A stretch of 64,000 nt of DNA from Streptomyces lasiicapitis (GCF_014646335.1 NZ_BMNG01000009.1:186001-250000); one strand, 5' to 3'. Shown: positions 41,549 through 51,791, counted from the first letter of the stretch. Notes: generated by a model from the sequence alone, not told the origin. Numbers and translations are program-made.

Positions 41549-44500
41549 GTGAGCGAGACCAAGCTGCGCGACTACCTCAAGCGCGCGACGGCCAGCCTGC
41601 ACGAAACTCGTCAAGAGCTGAAGGAACTCAAGGACAGGGACCGGGAGCCCATCGCGATCGTCGGCATGGGGTGCAGATATCCCGGCGGGGTGGAGTCGCC
41701 CGAAGACCTGTGGGAGCTGGTCGCCTCGGGCACCGACGCGGTCTCCACCTTCCCCGTGGACCGGGGGTGGGACGAAGACCTGTACGACCCCGACCCGGAG
41801 AAGCCGGGCAAGAGCTACACGCGTGAGGGCGGGTTCCTGCACGACGCGAACGGCTTCGACGCCTCCTTCTTCGGTATGAGCCCGCGTGAGGCGCTGGCGA
41901 CCGACCCGCAGCAGCGGCTGCTCCTTGAGACCTCGTGGGAGGCGCTCGAGCGGGCGGGCATCGACCCGGCGTCCGCGCGTGGCAGCCGAACCGGCGTGTT
42001 CGTCGGCGTGATGTACAACGACTACGGCTCCCGCATCCAGGACATACCGGAGGGCCTCGAAGGCCACCTCGGCAACGGCAGCGCCGGAAGTGTCGCCTCC
42101 GGCCGCATCTCCTACACCTTCGGCTTCGAAGGCCCCGCCGTGACCGTGGACACCGCGTGCTCCTCGTCGCTCGTGGCACTCCAACTGGCCGTCCAGGCGC
42201 TCCGCAAGGGCGACTGCTCGCTCGCGCTCGCCGGTGGTGTGGCCATGATGGCGACACCAGGGGTGTTCATCGAGTTCAGCCGGTTGCGCGGACTCGCCGT
42301 GGACGGACGCTGCAAGTCGTTCTCGAACGACGCCGACGGCACCGGATGGTCCGAGGGCGCCGGTGTGCTGCTGCTGGAGCGGCTGTCCGACGCCCGGCGC
42401 AACGGACACCAGGTGCTGGCCGTCGTACGGGGCGCCGCCGTGAACCAGGACGGGGCGAGCAGCCGGCTGACGGCGCCCAACGGCCCCTCGCAGCAGCGGG
42501 TGATCCGCGACGCGCTGCGCAACGCCGGCCTGTCCGCGGCCGATGTGGACGCGGTGGAGGCACACGGCACCGGAACACCACTGGGCGACCCCATCGAGGC
42601 ACAAGCGCTGCTGGCCACCTACGGCAAGGAGCGCTCCGGAGCCGACCGGCCGTTGTGGCTGGGCTCGTTCAAGTCGAACGTGGGGCACACACAGGCGGCC
42701 GCGGGCGTGGGTGGCGTCATCAAAATGGTGATGGCGATGCGGCACGGTGTGTTGCCCAAGACCCTGCATGTGGAGGAGCCGTCGGAGCATGTGGACTGGT
42801 CGGCGGGGGCGGTATCGCTGCTGACCGAGTCGACCCCGTGGCCGGAGACGGGTGAGCGGCGCAGGGTCGGTGTGTCCTCGTTCGGTGTGAGCGGGACGAA
42901 CGCGCATGTGATCCTGGAGCAGGCGCCGGAGGCCGAGGCGACCGACGACGCTGAGGCCGGGGTCGCCGATGGTCCGGTGGCGTGGCTGGTGTCGGGCCGT
43001 AGCCAGGAGGGGCTGCGGGCGCAGGCCGGGCGGCTGCGGGAGTTCGTGGCCGAGCGTCCGGAACTGGGCGCCGCCGATGTGGCGCGATCGCTGGTCATGA
43101 CTCGGTCGGTGCTGGAGCACCGCGCGGTGCTGGTGGGCCGGGACCGGGACGAGTTGCTGTCCGGCCTGGGCGCCGTCACGGAGAAGTCCGCTCTTCCGGG
43201 CGTGGTGGTGGGCGAGAGCGCGCCTCCCGGCCGTTCGGTGTTTGTGTTCCCGGGTCAGGGGGCGCAGTGGGTGGGTATGGCGGTGGAGCTGCTGGAGTCC
43301 TCGCCGGTGTTCGCGGAGGCGATCGGCGAGTGTGAGACGGCTCTGTCGGCTTACGTGGACTGGTCGTTGACGGACGTACTGCGCGGGGCTGACGGTGCGC
43401 CTGGGTTCGACCGGGTGGATGTCGTTCAGCCGGTGTTGTTCGCGGTGATGGTCTCCCTGGCGAAGCTGTGGCGTTCGGTGGGTGTGGAGCCGGACGCGGT
43501 GATGGGTCACAGCCAGGGTGAGATTGCCGCGGCGTGTGTGGCGGGTGCGCTGTCGCTGGAGGACGCGGCGAAGGTGGTGGCCTTGCGCTCGCAGGCGATC
43601 GCGGTGGGTCTTGCGGGTCGTGGTGGCATGGTGTCGGTCGGGCTGCCGGTCGACCGGGCGCGGGAGCGTATCGCCGCTTGGAACGGTGCGATATCCGTCG
43701 CGGCGGTCAACGGCCCCGGTTCCGTCGTGGTGTCCGGTGACGCGGGTGCGCTGGATGAGATGGTCACCCAGCTGGAGGGTGAGGAGATCCGGGTCCGCCG
43801 TGTCCCGGTGGATTACGCCTCGCACTCCGCCCACGTGGAGGAGATCCGCGAGGAGTTGCTGAGGGCTCTGGCGGACCTGAAGCCGCGTGCCTCCGAAGTG
43901 CCGTTCTACTCGACGGTGTTCGGCGAGCTGGTGGACACCGCCGGGCTGGACGCCGAGTACTGGTACCGCAACCTGCGCCAGACCGTGGAGCTGGAGACCA
44001 CCACCCGCACCCTGCTCGACACCGGGCATGGCGTGTTCATCGAGGTCAGTCCGCATCCCGTACTCACCGTGCCGGTGCAGCAGACGGTTGAGGCCGTCGA
44101 CGCCCAGGCCGTGGTCGTCGGGACCCTGAGGCGCGACGAGGGCGGTCCGGAGCGGTTCCTGACCTCCGCCGCCGAGGTATTCGTGAACGGCGCCGAGGTG
44201 GATTGGGCCGCCGTGCTGGAGGACCGGGGCGGTCGGCAGATTGAGCTGCCGACGTATGCCTTCCAGCGCCAGCGGTACTGGCTTGACGTTCCCGCGGGTG
44301 TGGGTGATGTGGGTTCGGTGGGGTTGGGTTCGCTGGGGCACCCGTTGTTGGGTGCGGTGGTGTCGTTGGCGAGCGGTGGCGGGGTGCTGCTGAATGGACG
44401 GTTGTCGCTGGCCACGCATGAGTGGCTGGCGGATCACGCCGTCCACGGGGTCGTGCTGCTGCCGGGGACGGCGTTTGTCGAGCTTGTGGGGCAGGCCGGG

Positions 44501-47500
44501 GACCAGGTCGGCTGTGGCCGGATTGAGGAACTCGTCCTCGAGGCGCCGTTGATCCTGCCCGAGCACGGTGGGGTGCGGATCCAGGTCGAGGCGGGGGAGG
44601 CGGACGCTTCCGGCTTCCGTGATGTGAGCGTGTTCTCACAGGAGGAGGCAGAGGGCGAGGACGCGCCATGGACGTGCCACGCCCATGGTGTGCTCGCGCC
44701 GATGACAGGTGCCGACGCGGCTTCCTTCGACTTCGGTGTGTGGCCTCCGGTGGGGGCTGAGTTGGTTGATGTGTCGGGTGAGTATGCGCGGGCGGCGGAG
44801 AACGGACTGGAGTATGGGCCTGTTTTCCAGGGGTTGAGGCGTGCGTGGCGGCGTGATGGTGAGGTGTTCGCGGAGGTCGGGCTCCCGGAGGGTGAGCGGG
44901 AGCGGGCGGGCCTGTTCGGCTTGCATCCGGCGTTGTTCGATGCCGCGTTGCATGCGATGGGTGTGAGTGAAGGTCTGGCGGGTGGTTCGGGGAGTTTGCT
45001 GCCGTTCTCCTGGCGTGGGTTTGCTCTGGAGGCGGTGGGTGCGACCTCGCTGCGGGTGCGGTTGGCTCCGGCGGGCGCTGGGTCGGATGCGGTGTCGGTG
45101 CTGGTGGCTGACGAGTCGGGGCGTGGGGTGGCGTCGGTCGAGTCGCTGGTGCTGCGTCCGGTCGAGGCCGGTCAGTTGCATGCGGTGGGCTCGGTGGTGC
45201 GGGATGCGTTGTTCCGGGTCGAGTGGGTGGATGCTCCCGGGGCTGCTGCTGTGGCGGCTGCGGGTGAGGTGGTGCCGGGGACCGAGATCGTACGGGTGGT
45301 CTCCGCTGGTCCCGATGTGGTGGGTGAGGTGTATGCCCGGGTTCTTGAGGTTCTGGAGCGGGTGCGGGGCTGGGTGGCGGACGAGGGCCGTGCGGGTGGG
45401 CGTTTGGTCATGGTGACCCGGGGCGCTGTCGACGCGGGCGATGGCGTGCGGGACATGGCCGGGGCCGCGGTGTGGGGTCTGGTGCGGTCCGCGCAGTCGG
45501 AGAATCCTGGGCGTCTGGTGCTGGTGGACACCGATGACCTGGAGGGTGTGGAGGGTCTGCTTCCCGGGGTGCTGGCTCTGGGTGAGGAGCAGATCCTGGT
45601 GCGGTCGGGTGCGGTGCGGATACCGCGCCTGGGCCGGGTGCTGCCCTCGGGTGACGCTCCGGAGTCGGAGTCGGAGTCGGAGTCGGGTGCGGGTGCGTTC
45701 GGCGCTGGTGCGGTGCTCGTGACGGGTGGTACGGGTGTTCTGGGCGGTGTGGTGGCCCGGCATCTGGTGGCCCGGCATGGTGTCGAGAGGCTGGTGTTGC
45801 TGTCTCGTCGTGGTGCGGATGCCGAGGGCGCCGCGGAGTTGCGGGCGGAGCTGGAGGCTGCGGGCGCTGAGGTGGTGATCGCGGCGTGTGACGCCGCGGA
45901 TCGCGCGGCCCTGGCCGGGACGTTGTCCGGGTTGCCCGAGGGCTTTGGGCTCAGTGGTGTGGTGCATGCGGCGGGCGTGTTGGACGACGGGTTGTTGACG
46001 TCGTTGACCCGTGAGCGGGTTGAACCGGTGCTGCGGGCGAAGGTGGACGCGGCGTGGAACCTGCATGAGCTGACCGAGGGGCTGGACCTGTCGGCGTTCG
46101 TGCTGTTCTCCTCGGCGGCGGGCACGTTGGGTGGTCCGGGCCAGGGAAGCTACGCGGCGGCGAACGTGTTCCTGGACGGCCTCGCCTCGTGGCGGCGGGG
46201 TCAGGGGTTGCCTGGTGTGTCGATGGCGTGGGGTCTGTGGGCCGAGGCCAGCGGCATGACCGGACACCTCGGCGAGAGGGACCTGCGCCGGGTGTCGCGG
46301 TCCGGTCTGGTGCCGCTCTCCTCCGAGGAGGGGCTCGAACTGTTCGACGCGGCTCTGGTCGCGGATGAGATCGTGCCGGTTCCGGTGCGGCTGGACATCC
46401 CGGCGCTGCGTGCGCAGGGCGCCGAACTCCCCGCCCTCTTCCGCAACGTCGTGCCCACCGTGACAGCGCGCCGTGTCGCACGATCGGAGCAGGACGAGAG
46501 CCTTCCTGATGAACTGCGCCGGCGCCTCGCGGGTCTGCCGCAGACATCGCAGGATCAGATGTTGCTGGAGCTGGTCCGCGTGCAGACCGCGGCCGCCCTC
46601 GGGCACGCCACCGCCGAGACCGTCAACACACGACGGCCGTTCAAGGAGCTCGGCTTCGACTCGCTGATGGGGGTCGATCTCAGGAATCGGCTCACCGCGG
46701 AGACCGGTCTGCGGCTGCCCGCCACGCTGGTTTTCGACTACCCGACCCCGATGGCACTCGTCGGCCACATCCGTGACGAAATCCTGGGCGGAGACAGCGC
46801 TGCCTCGTCGGCGGGCGCGGCGGCGGTGGCCGTGCCGGGTACGCCGGTGGACAGCGACCCCATCGTGATCGTGAGCATGAGCTGCCGCTTCCCGGGCGGG
46901 GTGCGGACCCCCGAAGAGCTGTGGCAGTTGGTCATGGCGGGCACGGACGCGATGTCCGAGTTCCCGTCCGACCGCGGGTGGGACCTTGAGGGCCTGTACG
47001 ACCCGGACCCCGACCGGGAGGGCACTTACTACGCCCAGAACGGTGGGTTCCTCTACGACGCGCACCAATTCGACCCCGCCTTCTTCGATATGAGTCCGCG
47101 TGAGGCGCTGGCGACCGACCCGCAGCAGCGGCTGCTGCTTGAGACCTCGTGGGAGGCGTTCGAGCGGGCCGGTATCGACCCCACGACCAAGCGGGGCAGC
47201 CGGTCCGGTGTGTTCGTGGGCGTGATGTACAACGACTACGGCACCCGGCTGCGGCAGGTTCCCGAGGGCTTCGAGGGGTCTCTCGGCAGCGGAAGCGCTG
47301 GAAGCGTGGCATCCGGTCGTATCTCGTACACACTCGGTCTTGAGGGACCCGCGGTGACGGTGGACACGGCGTGTTCGTCGTCGCTGGTCGCGCTGCATCT
47401 GGCCGCGCAGGCGCTGCGTCAGGGCGAATGCGATTTGGCGCTCGCCGGTGGCGTCTCGGTGATGTCGTCGCCCGGTGCGTTCGTGGAGTTCAGCCGGCAG

Positions 47501-50500
47501 CGCGGGCTGGCGGTCGATGGCCGGTGCAAGCCGTTCGCGAACGCCGCGGATGGCACGGGCTGGTCCGAGGGTGTGGGCATGCTGCTCGTGGAGCGGCTGT
47601 CGGATGCTCGGCGTAACGGTCATCCGGTGCTTGCGGTGGTGCGCGGCTCCGCCGTCAACCAGGACGGTGCGTCCAATGGTCTGACGGCGCCGAACGGGCC
47701 GTCGCAGCAGCGGGTGATCCGGCAGGCGCTGGCGAGTGCCCGTCTGTCGGCCACCGACGTGGATGTGGTGGAGGCGCACGGTACGGGTACGACGCTGGGT
47801 GACCCGATCGAGGCGCAGGCGTTGCTGGCCACCTATGGGCAGGGGCGGTCCGAGGACCAGCCGCTGCTGTTGGGCGCGTTGAAGTCGAACATCGGTCATA
47901 CGCAGGCGGCGGCCGGTATCGCCGGTGTCATCAAGATGGTGATGGCGATGCGGCACGGAGTGCTGCCGCAGACCCTTCACCTGGATGAGCCGTCGCGGGA
48001 GGTGGACTGGTCGGCGGGTGAGGTACGGCTGTTGACGGAGGCCACCGAGTGGCCCGAGACCGGTCAGCCGCGCCGGGCCGGGATCTCGGCGTTCGGTGTG
48101 AGTGGCACCAACGCGCACACGATCATCGAGCAGGCTTCGCCGGTTGACGAGGGCGAGTCCGAGGCCGGGACAGAGGAGAGCCCGGCTTCCGACGCCGGCG
48201 TTGGCGCTGGCGCTGGCGCCGAGGGTGGTGTGGCTACGTGGCTGTTGTCGGCTCGTGGCGCGGACGCGCTGCGGGCCCAGGCGGCGCGGCTCAGGGCGTT
48301 CCTGCTGGAGCGGGTCGAGTCGAGCGCACTGGACGTCGGTCACTCGCTGGTGGCGACGCGGTCGATGTTCGAGCACCGTGCGGTGGTGTCGGGCGCGAGC
48401 CGTGCGGAACTCCTCGCCGGGCTGGAGGCCGTCGCGTCCGGAGAGGCCGCCCCGGGACTGGTTCAGGGCGTCGCGAACGTGTCCGGTCTGCGGGCGTTCT
48501 TGTTCTCCGGTCAGGGTGCGCAACGCCTGGGTATGGGGCGGGAGTTGTACGAGACGTTCCCGGTGTTCGCCCGTGCGCTGGACGAGGTGTGTGCCCACCT
48601 GGATGTGCTGCTGGACCGTCCGCTGAAGGATGTGGTGTTCGCGGCCGAGGGGAGCGCGGACGCCGAACTGCTGGATCGGACGGTGTTCACGCAGCCCGCG
48701 TTGTTCGCGGTCGAGGTGGCGCTCTACCGGCTGTTGGAGCACTGGGGTGTCACCCCGGATGTGCTCATCGGCCATTCGGTGGGCGAGGTCACCGCCGCGC
48801 ATGTGGCCGGGGTGTTCTCCCTTGACGACGCGTGCACGTTGATCGCGGCGCGTGGCCGTCTGATGCAGGCGCTGCCGGAGGGCGGCGCGATGGTGGCCAT
48901 CCAGGCGTCCGAGGAGGAGATCTCCGGATCGCTCGTCGGTCGTGAGGCCGAGGTGAGTGTCGCGGCGGTCAACGGCCCGAACGCCGTGGTGATCGCGGGT
49001 GATGAGGCCGCCGTACTGGAGATCGCCGGACAGTGGTCGGAGCAGGGCCGTAAGACCCGTCGCCTGCGGGTCAGCCACGCCTTCCACTCGCCGCGCATGG
49101 ACGCGATGCTGGACGACTTCCGCAAGATCGTCGAGGGGCTGTCGTTCGCCCCACCGACCATCGCGCTGGTCTCCAATGTGACCGGTGAGCCAGCGGGCAC
49201 GGACGATGTGTGCTCGGCGGAGTACTGGGTGCGCCATGTGCGGCAGGCGGTGCGGTTCGCGGACGGGGTGCGGGCGCTGGAGAAGCTCGGGGTGACCTCG
49301 TTCCTCGAGGTGGGCCCGGACGGTGTGCTCACCGCGATGACGCAGGACTGCCTGATCGCGGGCGGGGCTTCGGCCTCGGTCGTGGCACCCGTTCTGCGCA
49401 AGGACCGCCCGGAGGTTCAGGCGCTGACGGCGGCGCTGGCCGAACTCCACGTCCACGGTGTCGAGGTGGGCTGGGAGCAGGTCTTCGCCGGGCGCGGTGC
49501 ACGGACGGTGGAGTTGCCGACGTACGCCTTCCAGCGTCAGCGTTTCTGGCTGGAGGACCGCGCTGAGGCGTCGGTCGGCTCCGTGCCGGGTGGTTCCGCC
49601 GTGGACGGTGTGGACGCGCGGTTCTGGGACGCGGTGGAGCGCGAGGACCTGGAGACACTGGCGGAGGCGCTGGACGTCGACGGGAGCGGTTCGCTGGGCG
49701 AGTTGCTGCCCGCGCTGTCCTCGTACCGCCGTCAGCAGCGTGAGCGGACCACGGTCGACGGCTGGCGGCACCGGGTCTCCTGGAAGCCGGTCCCGGAGGC
49801 GGTGGCGGGGTCGCTGTCGGGTGCGTGGCTGCTGGTGGTGCCCGCCGGGCTCGCGGACAGTGAGCTCACCGAGACGATTTCCCAAGGGCTCGAGAAGTCC
49901 GGTGCCCGTGTCGTACCGGTGGCGGTGGACGCGGGCACGGACCGCGACGTGCTCGCCCGGGCACTGCTGGCCGCGGTTGACGGCGAATCCGATGTCCGGG
50001 TGTTGTCGTTGCTCGCGTTGGACGAGGAGCCGATGGCCGGGCAGCCGGTGGTCGCCGCCGGACTCGCGCTGACTCTGTGGCTGGTGCAGACCGTGGCGGG
50101 GCTGGGCGTGCGCGCTCGGCTGTGGTGTGCCTCGCGGGGCGCGGTGTCGGTGGGTCGTTCCGACCGGCTCGCGAGCGCCACACAGGCGCAGGTGTGGGGC
50201 CTCGGCGGAGTCGCGGCGCTTGAGCACCCGCAGAGTTGGGGCGGGCTCGTCGACCTGCCCGAGACGCTCGACGAGCGGGCCGTATCGCGACTGGCCGGTG
50301 TGCTGTCCGCGGAGGGCGGCGAGGACCAGGTCGCGGTGCGTGGTTCGGGTGTGTTCGTCAAGCGGTTGGTGCGGGCTTCCGCGCTTGAGGCCACTGGTGT
50401 CGATGGGTGGCGTTCGAGTGGTTCGGTGTTGGTGACCGGTGGTACGGGTGCGCTGGGTGGCCATGTGGCTCGGTGGCTGGCGCGTACGGGTGCTGAGCAT

Positions 50501-51766
50501 CTGGTGCTGACGAGTCGTCGGGGGATGGAGGCCGAGGGCGCCGCTGAGTTGAAGGCGGAGCTTGAGCGTCTGGGTGCCCGGGTGACGGTGGCGGCGTGTG
50601 ACGCGGCCGACCGTGAGGCTTTGGCGGCGGTGCTGGACGCGATCCCGAGCGAGTTCCCGCTGACCGCCGTGGTGCATACGGCCGGTGTGCTGGACGACGG
50701 TGTTGTGGACGCTCTGACGGTGGAGCGGGCGGCTGGGGTGTTGCGTCCGAAGGTGGACGCGGCACGGAATCTGCATGAACTGACCGCCGGGATGGACCTG
50801 TCGGCGTTCGTGTTGTTCTCCTCGGCGGCGGGCACGTTGGGTGGTCCGGGTCAGGGGAGTTACGCGGCGGGTAACGCGTATCTCGACGCGTTGGCGTTGC
50901 AGCGGCGTGCGGATGGCCTTCCCGCGACTTCCATCGCCTGGGGCGCCTGGGCCGGGAGTGGTATGGCGGTTGCCGGGGAGCTCGAAGAGCAGATGAGGCG
51001 GGGCGGCATGGCCCCGATGAACCCGGATCTGGCCATCTCCGCGCTTCAGCGCGCTCTGGACCTGGACGAGACCTTCCTCCTCGTGGCCGATGCCGCATGG
51101 GAGCGGCTCGCGGGTGAGTTGGGAGCGGATCGGTCGACAGCGTTGCTGAGCGAGCTGATAGAGACGCAGCGGCCGACGGCATCACTGACGCCTTCCGACC
51201 CGGCGGCGACCGAGTCGGCGGCGGCCGAGCTGCGCACAAGCCTGGAGGCGCTGCCCTCGGAGAAACGTCAGCGCCGGCTGCGCAAACTGGTGCGTCAGCA
51301 CGTCGCCGCGGTCCTGGTGCACACGAGCCCGGACGCCATCGAGAACGATCGGTCGTTCACAGAGCTCGGGTTCGACTCACTGACGGCCGTTCAGCTGCGT
51401 AACCGGCTGGGCGCGATCACCGGCCTGGAGCTGCCGACCACGTTGGCATTCGACTACCCGAATCTCATCGCCCTGGCCGAGCACCTGGAAGCGGGAATGT
51501 TCCCGCAAGATGGTGGCGCTGAGCGGAACGACTCGGAAGAGGACCGGATACGCGAGGCGTTGGTTTCCATTCCGCTCGCGCGTTTCCGTGAAGCCGGACT
51601 CATGGACACCCTGCTCGAACTCGCTCAGATATCCCAGGAATCTCAGATATCCCAGACATCGGGGAGCGGTTCTGATTCGGCGCCGCAAGAAGAACTGAGT
51701 AGCGCGGTCGACACGATGGATGTCGATGACCTCGTCCAGAGGGCTCTGGGCGGCACTGACCTTTGA
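41549..51766 (+). CDS. Modular type I PKS, two extension modules (M4-M5)
   Basis: A 3405-aa protein starting at GTG, with GAGGAG 12 nt upstream, 82 bp after the previous PKS. The N-terminal docking helix is MSETKLRDYLKRATASLHETRQELKELKD. Domains: KS-AT-DH-KR-ACP and KS-AT-KR-ACP. The C-terminal docking region (REALVSIPLARFREAGLMDTLLELA, an Gln/Ser-rich linker, then DTMDVDDLVQRAL) is the common four-helix type. Both KS are active-type. AT motifs give methylmalonyl then malonyl. Large parts of M4 are nearly identical in DNA to M1, and the KR of M5 to that of M2, indicating duplication within the cluster. A hexanucleotide repeat sits in the linker before the M4 KR. Confidence 0.97.
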   Translation: MSETKLRDYLKRATASLHETRQELKELKDRDREPIAIVGMGCRYPGGVESPEDLWELVASGTDAVSTFPVDRGWDEDLYDPDPEKPGKSYTREGGFLHDANGFDASFFGMSPREALATDPQQRLLLETSWEALERAGIDPASARGSRTGVFVGVMYNDYGSRIQDIPEGLEGHLGNGSAGSVASGRISYTFGFEGPAVTVDTACSSSLVALQLAVQALRKGDCSLALAGGVAMMATPGVFIEFSRLRGLAVDGRCKSFSNDADGTGWSEGAGVLLLERLSDARRNGHQVLAVVRGAAVNQDGASSRLTAPNGPSQQRVIRDALRNAGLSAADVDAVEAHGTGTPLGDPIEAQALLATYGKERSGADRPLWLGSFKSNVGHTQAAAGVGGVIKMVMAMRHGVLPKTLHVEEPSEHVDWSAGAVSLLTESTPWPETGERRRVGVSSFGVSGTNAHVILEQAPEAEATDDAEAGVADGPVAWLVSGRSQEGLRAQAGRLREFVAERPELGAADVARSLVMTRSVLEHRAVLVGRDRDELLSGLGAVTEKSALPGVVVGESAPPGRSVFVFPGQGAQWVGMAVELLESSPVFAEAIGECETALSAYVDWSLTDVLRGADGAPGFDRVDVVQPVLFAVMVSLAKLWRSVGVEPDAVMGHSQGEIAAACVAGALSLEDAAKVVALRSQAIAVGLAGRGGMVSVGLPVDRARERIAAWNGAISVAAVNGPGSVVVSGDAGALDEMVTQLEGEEIRVRRVPVDYASHSAHVEEIREELLRALADLKPRASEVPFYSTVFGELVDTAGLDAEYWYRNLRQTVELETTTRTLLDTGHGVFIEVSPHPVLTVPVQQTVEAVDAQAVVVGTLRRDEGGPERFLTSAAEVFVNGAEVDWAAVLEDRGGRQIELPTYAFQRQRYWLDVPAGVGDVGSVGLGSLGHPLLGAVVSLASGGGVLLNGRLSLATHEWLADHAVHGVVLLPGTAFVELVGQAGDQVGCGRIEELVLEAPLILPEHGGVRIQVEAGEADASGFRDVSVFSQEEAEGEDAPWTCHAHGVLAPMTGADAASFDFGVWPPVGAELVDVSGEYARAAENGLEYGPVFQGLRRAWRRDGEVFAEVGLPEGERERAGLFGLHPALFDAALHAMGVSEGLAGGSGSLLPFSWRGFALEAVGATSLRVRLAPAGAGSDAVSVLVADESGRGVASVESLVLRPVEAGQLHAVGSVVRDALFRVEWVDAPGAAAVAAAGEVVPGTEIVRVVSAGPDVVGEVYARVLEVLERVRGWVADEGRAGGRLVMVTRGAVDAGDGVRDMAGAAVWGLVRSAQSENPGRLVLVDTDDLEGVEGLLPGVLALGEEQILVRSGAVRIPRLGRVLPSGDAPESESESESGAGAFGAGAVLVTGGTGVLGGVVARHLVARHGVERLVLLSRRGADAEGAAELRAELEAAGAEVVIAACDAADRAALAGTLSGLPEGFGLSGVVHAAGVLDDGLLTSLTRERVEPVLRAKVDAAWNLHELTEGLDLSAFVLFSSAAGTLGGPGQGSYAAANVFLDGLASWRRGQGLPGVSMAWGLWAEASGMTGHLGERDLRRVSRSGLVPLSSEEGLELFDAALVADEIVPVPVRLDIPALRAQGAELPALFRNVVPTVTARRVARSEQDESLPDELRRRLAGLPQTSQDQMLLELVRVQTAAALGHATAETVNTRRPFKELGFDSLMGVDLRNRLTAETGLRLPATLVFDYPTPMALVGHIRDEILGGDSAASSAGAAAVAVPGTPVDSDPIVIVSMSCRFPGGVRTPEELWQLVMAGTDAMSEFPSDRGWDLEGLYDPDPDREGTYYAQNGGFLYDAHQFDPAFFDMSPREALATDPQQRLLLETSWEAFERAGIDPTTKRGSRSGVFVGVMYNDYGTRLRQVPEGFEGSLGSGSAGSVASGRISYTLGLEGPAVTVDTACSSSLVALHLAAQALRQGECDLALAGGVSVMSSPGAFVEFSRQRGLAVDGRCKPFANAADGTGWSEGVGMLLVERLSDARRNGHPVLAVVRGSAVNQDGASNGLTAPNGPSQQRVIRQALASARLSATDVDVVEAHGTGTTLGDPIEAQALLATYGQGRSEDQPLLLGALKSNIGHTQAAAGIAGVIKMVMAMRHGVLPQTLHLDEPSREVDWSAGEVRLLTEATEWPETGQPRRAGISAFGVSGTNAHTIIEQASPVDEGESEAGTEESPASDAGVGAGAGAEGGVATWLLSARGADALRAQAARLRAFLLERVESSALDVGHSLVATRSMFEHRAVVSGASRAELLAGLEAVASGEAAPGLVQGVANVSGLRAFLFSGQGAQRLGMGRELYETFPVFARALDEVCAHLDVLLDRPLKDVVFAAEGSADAELLDRTVFTQPALFAVEVALYRLLEHWGVTPDVLIGHSVGEVTAAHVAGVFSLDDACTLIAARGRLMQALPEGGAMVAIQASEEEISGSLVGREAEVSVAAVNGPNAVVIAGDEAAVLEIAGQWSEQGRKTRRLRVSHAFHSPRMDAMLDDFRKIVEGLSFAPPTIALVSNVTGEPAGTDDVCSAEYWVRHVRQAVRFADGVRALEKLGVTSFLEVGPDGVLTAMTQDCLIAGGASASVVAPVLRKDRPEVQALTAALAELHVHGVEVGWEQVFAGRGARTVELPTYAFQRQRFWLEDRAEASVGSVPGGSAVDGVDARFWDAVEREDLETLAEALDVDGSGSLGELLPALSSYRRQQRERTTVDGWRHRVSWKPVPEAVAGSLSGAWLLVVPAGLADSELTETISQGLEKSGARVVPVAVDAGTDRDVLARALLAAVDGESDVRVLSLLALDEEPMAGQPVVAAGLALTLWLVQTVAGLGVRARLWCASRGAVSVGRSDRLASATQAQVWGLGGVAALEHPQSWGGLVDLPETLDERAVSRLAGVLSAEGGEDQVAVRGSGVFVKRLVRASALEATGVDGWRSSGSVLVTGGTGALGGHVARWLARTGAEHLVLTSRRGMEAEGAAELKAELERLGARVTVAACDAADREALAAVLDAIPSEFPLTAVVHTAGVLDDGVVDALTVERAAGVLRPKVDAARNLHELTAGMDLSAFVLFSSAAGTLGGPGQGSYAAGNAYLDALALQRRADGLPATSIAWGAWAGSGMAVAGELEEQMRRGGMAPMNPDLAISALQRALDLDETFLLVADAAWERLAGELGADRSTALLSELIETQRPTASLTPSDPAATESAAAELRTSLEALPSEKRQRRLRKLVRQHVAAVLVHTSPDAIENDRSFTELGFDSLTAVQLRNRLGAITGLELPTTLAFDYPNLIALAEHLEAGMFPQDGGAERNDSEEDRIREALVSIPLARFREAGLMDTLLELAQISQESQISQTSGSGSDSAPQEELSSAVDTMDVDDLVQRALGGTDL
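41645..46790 (+). other. PKS module 4: KS-AT(methylmalonyl)-DH-KR-ACP
   Basis: KS Cys lies in VDTACSSSL; AT from about 43238 with YASH at 43814-43825; DH from about 44337 with intact HAVHGVVLLPG; KR from about 45710 with TGGTGVLGG and LDD (B-type). ACP reads GFDSLMGVDLRNRL, Ser codon 46661. Expected unit: 2-methyl enoyl, as in module 1. Confidence 0.93.
45662..45685 (+). repeat. Four tandem GAGTCG units in the DH-KR linker of module 4
   Basis: Four perfect in-frame copies of GAGTCG encode (Glu-Ser)4. The equivalent linker of module 1 (around 30045) has a single GAGTCG, so the repeat expanded after the two modules separated. Confidence 0.9.
46856..51500 (+). other. PKS module 5: KS-AT(malonyl)-KR-ACP
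   Basis: KS begins DPIVIVSMSCRF; AT from about 48490 with GHSVGE and HAFH at 49076-49087 (malonyl); no DH. KR from about 50425 with TGGTGALGG and LDD (B-type). ACP Ser codon 51377. Expected unit: 3-hydroxy. Confidence 0.93.
51624..51655 (+). repeat. 14-bp direct repeat in the C-terminal docking linker
   Basis: CTCAGATATCCCAG occurs at 51624-51637 and again at 51642-51655, in frame, giving two Gln-Ile-Ser-Gln units between docking helices. Confidence 0.9.
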
Positions 51767-51791
51767 TGTTGTTGGAAGTGTGGAGCTACTG

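Noticed and set aside
45662..45685. CRISPR-like or other array
   Set aside because: The units are contiguous 6-mers inside a coding linker with no spacers.
44636..50776. A 2046-codon open frame on the minus strand, and similar very long minus-strand frames throughout the PKS genes
   Set aside because: They lie opposite clear PKS domains, and their composition (Arg/His/Pro/Gln-rich) is the usual mirror of high-GC coding DNA.
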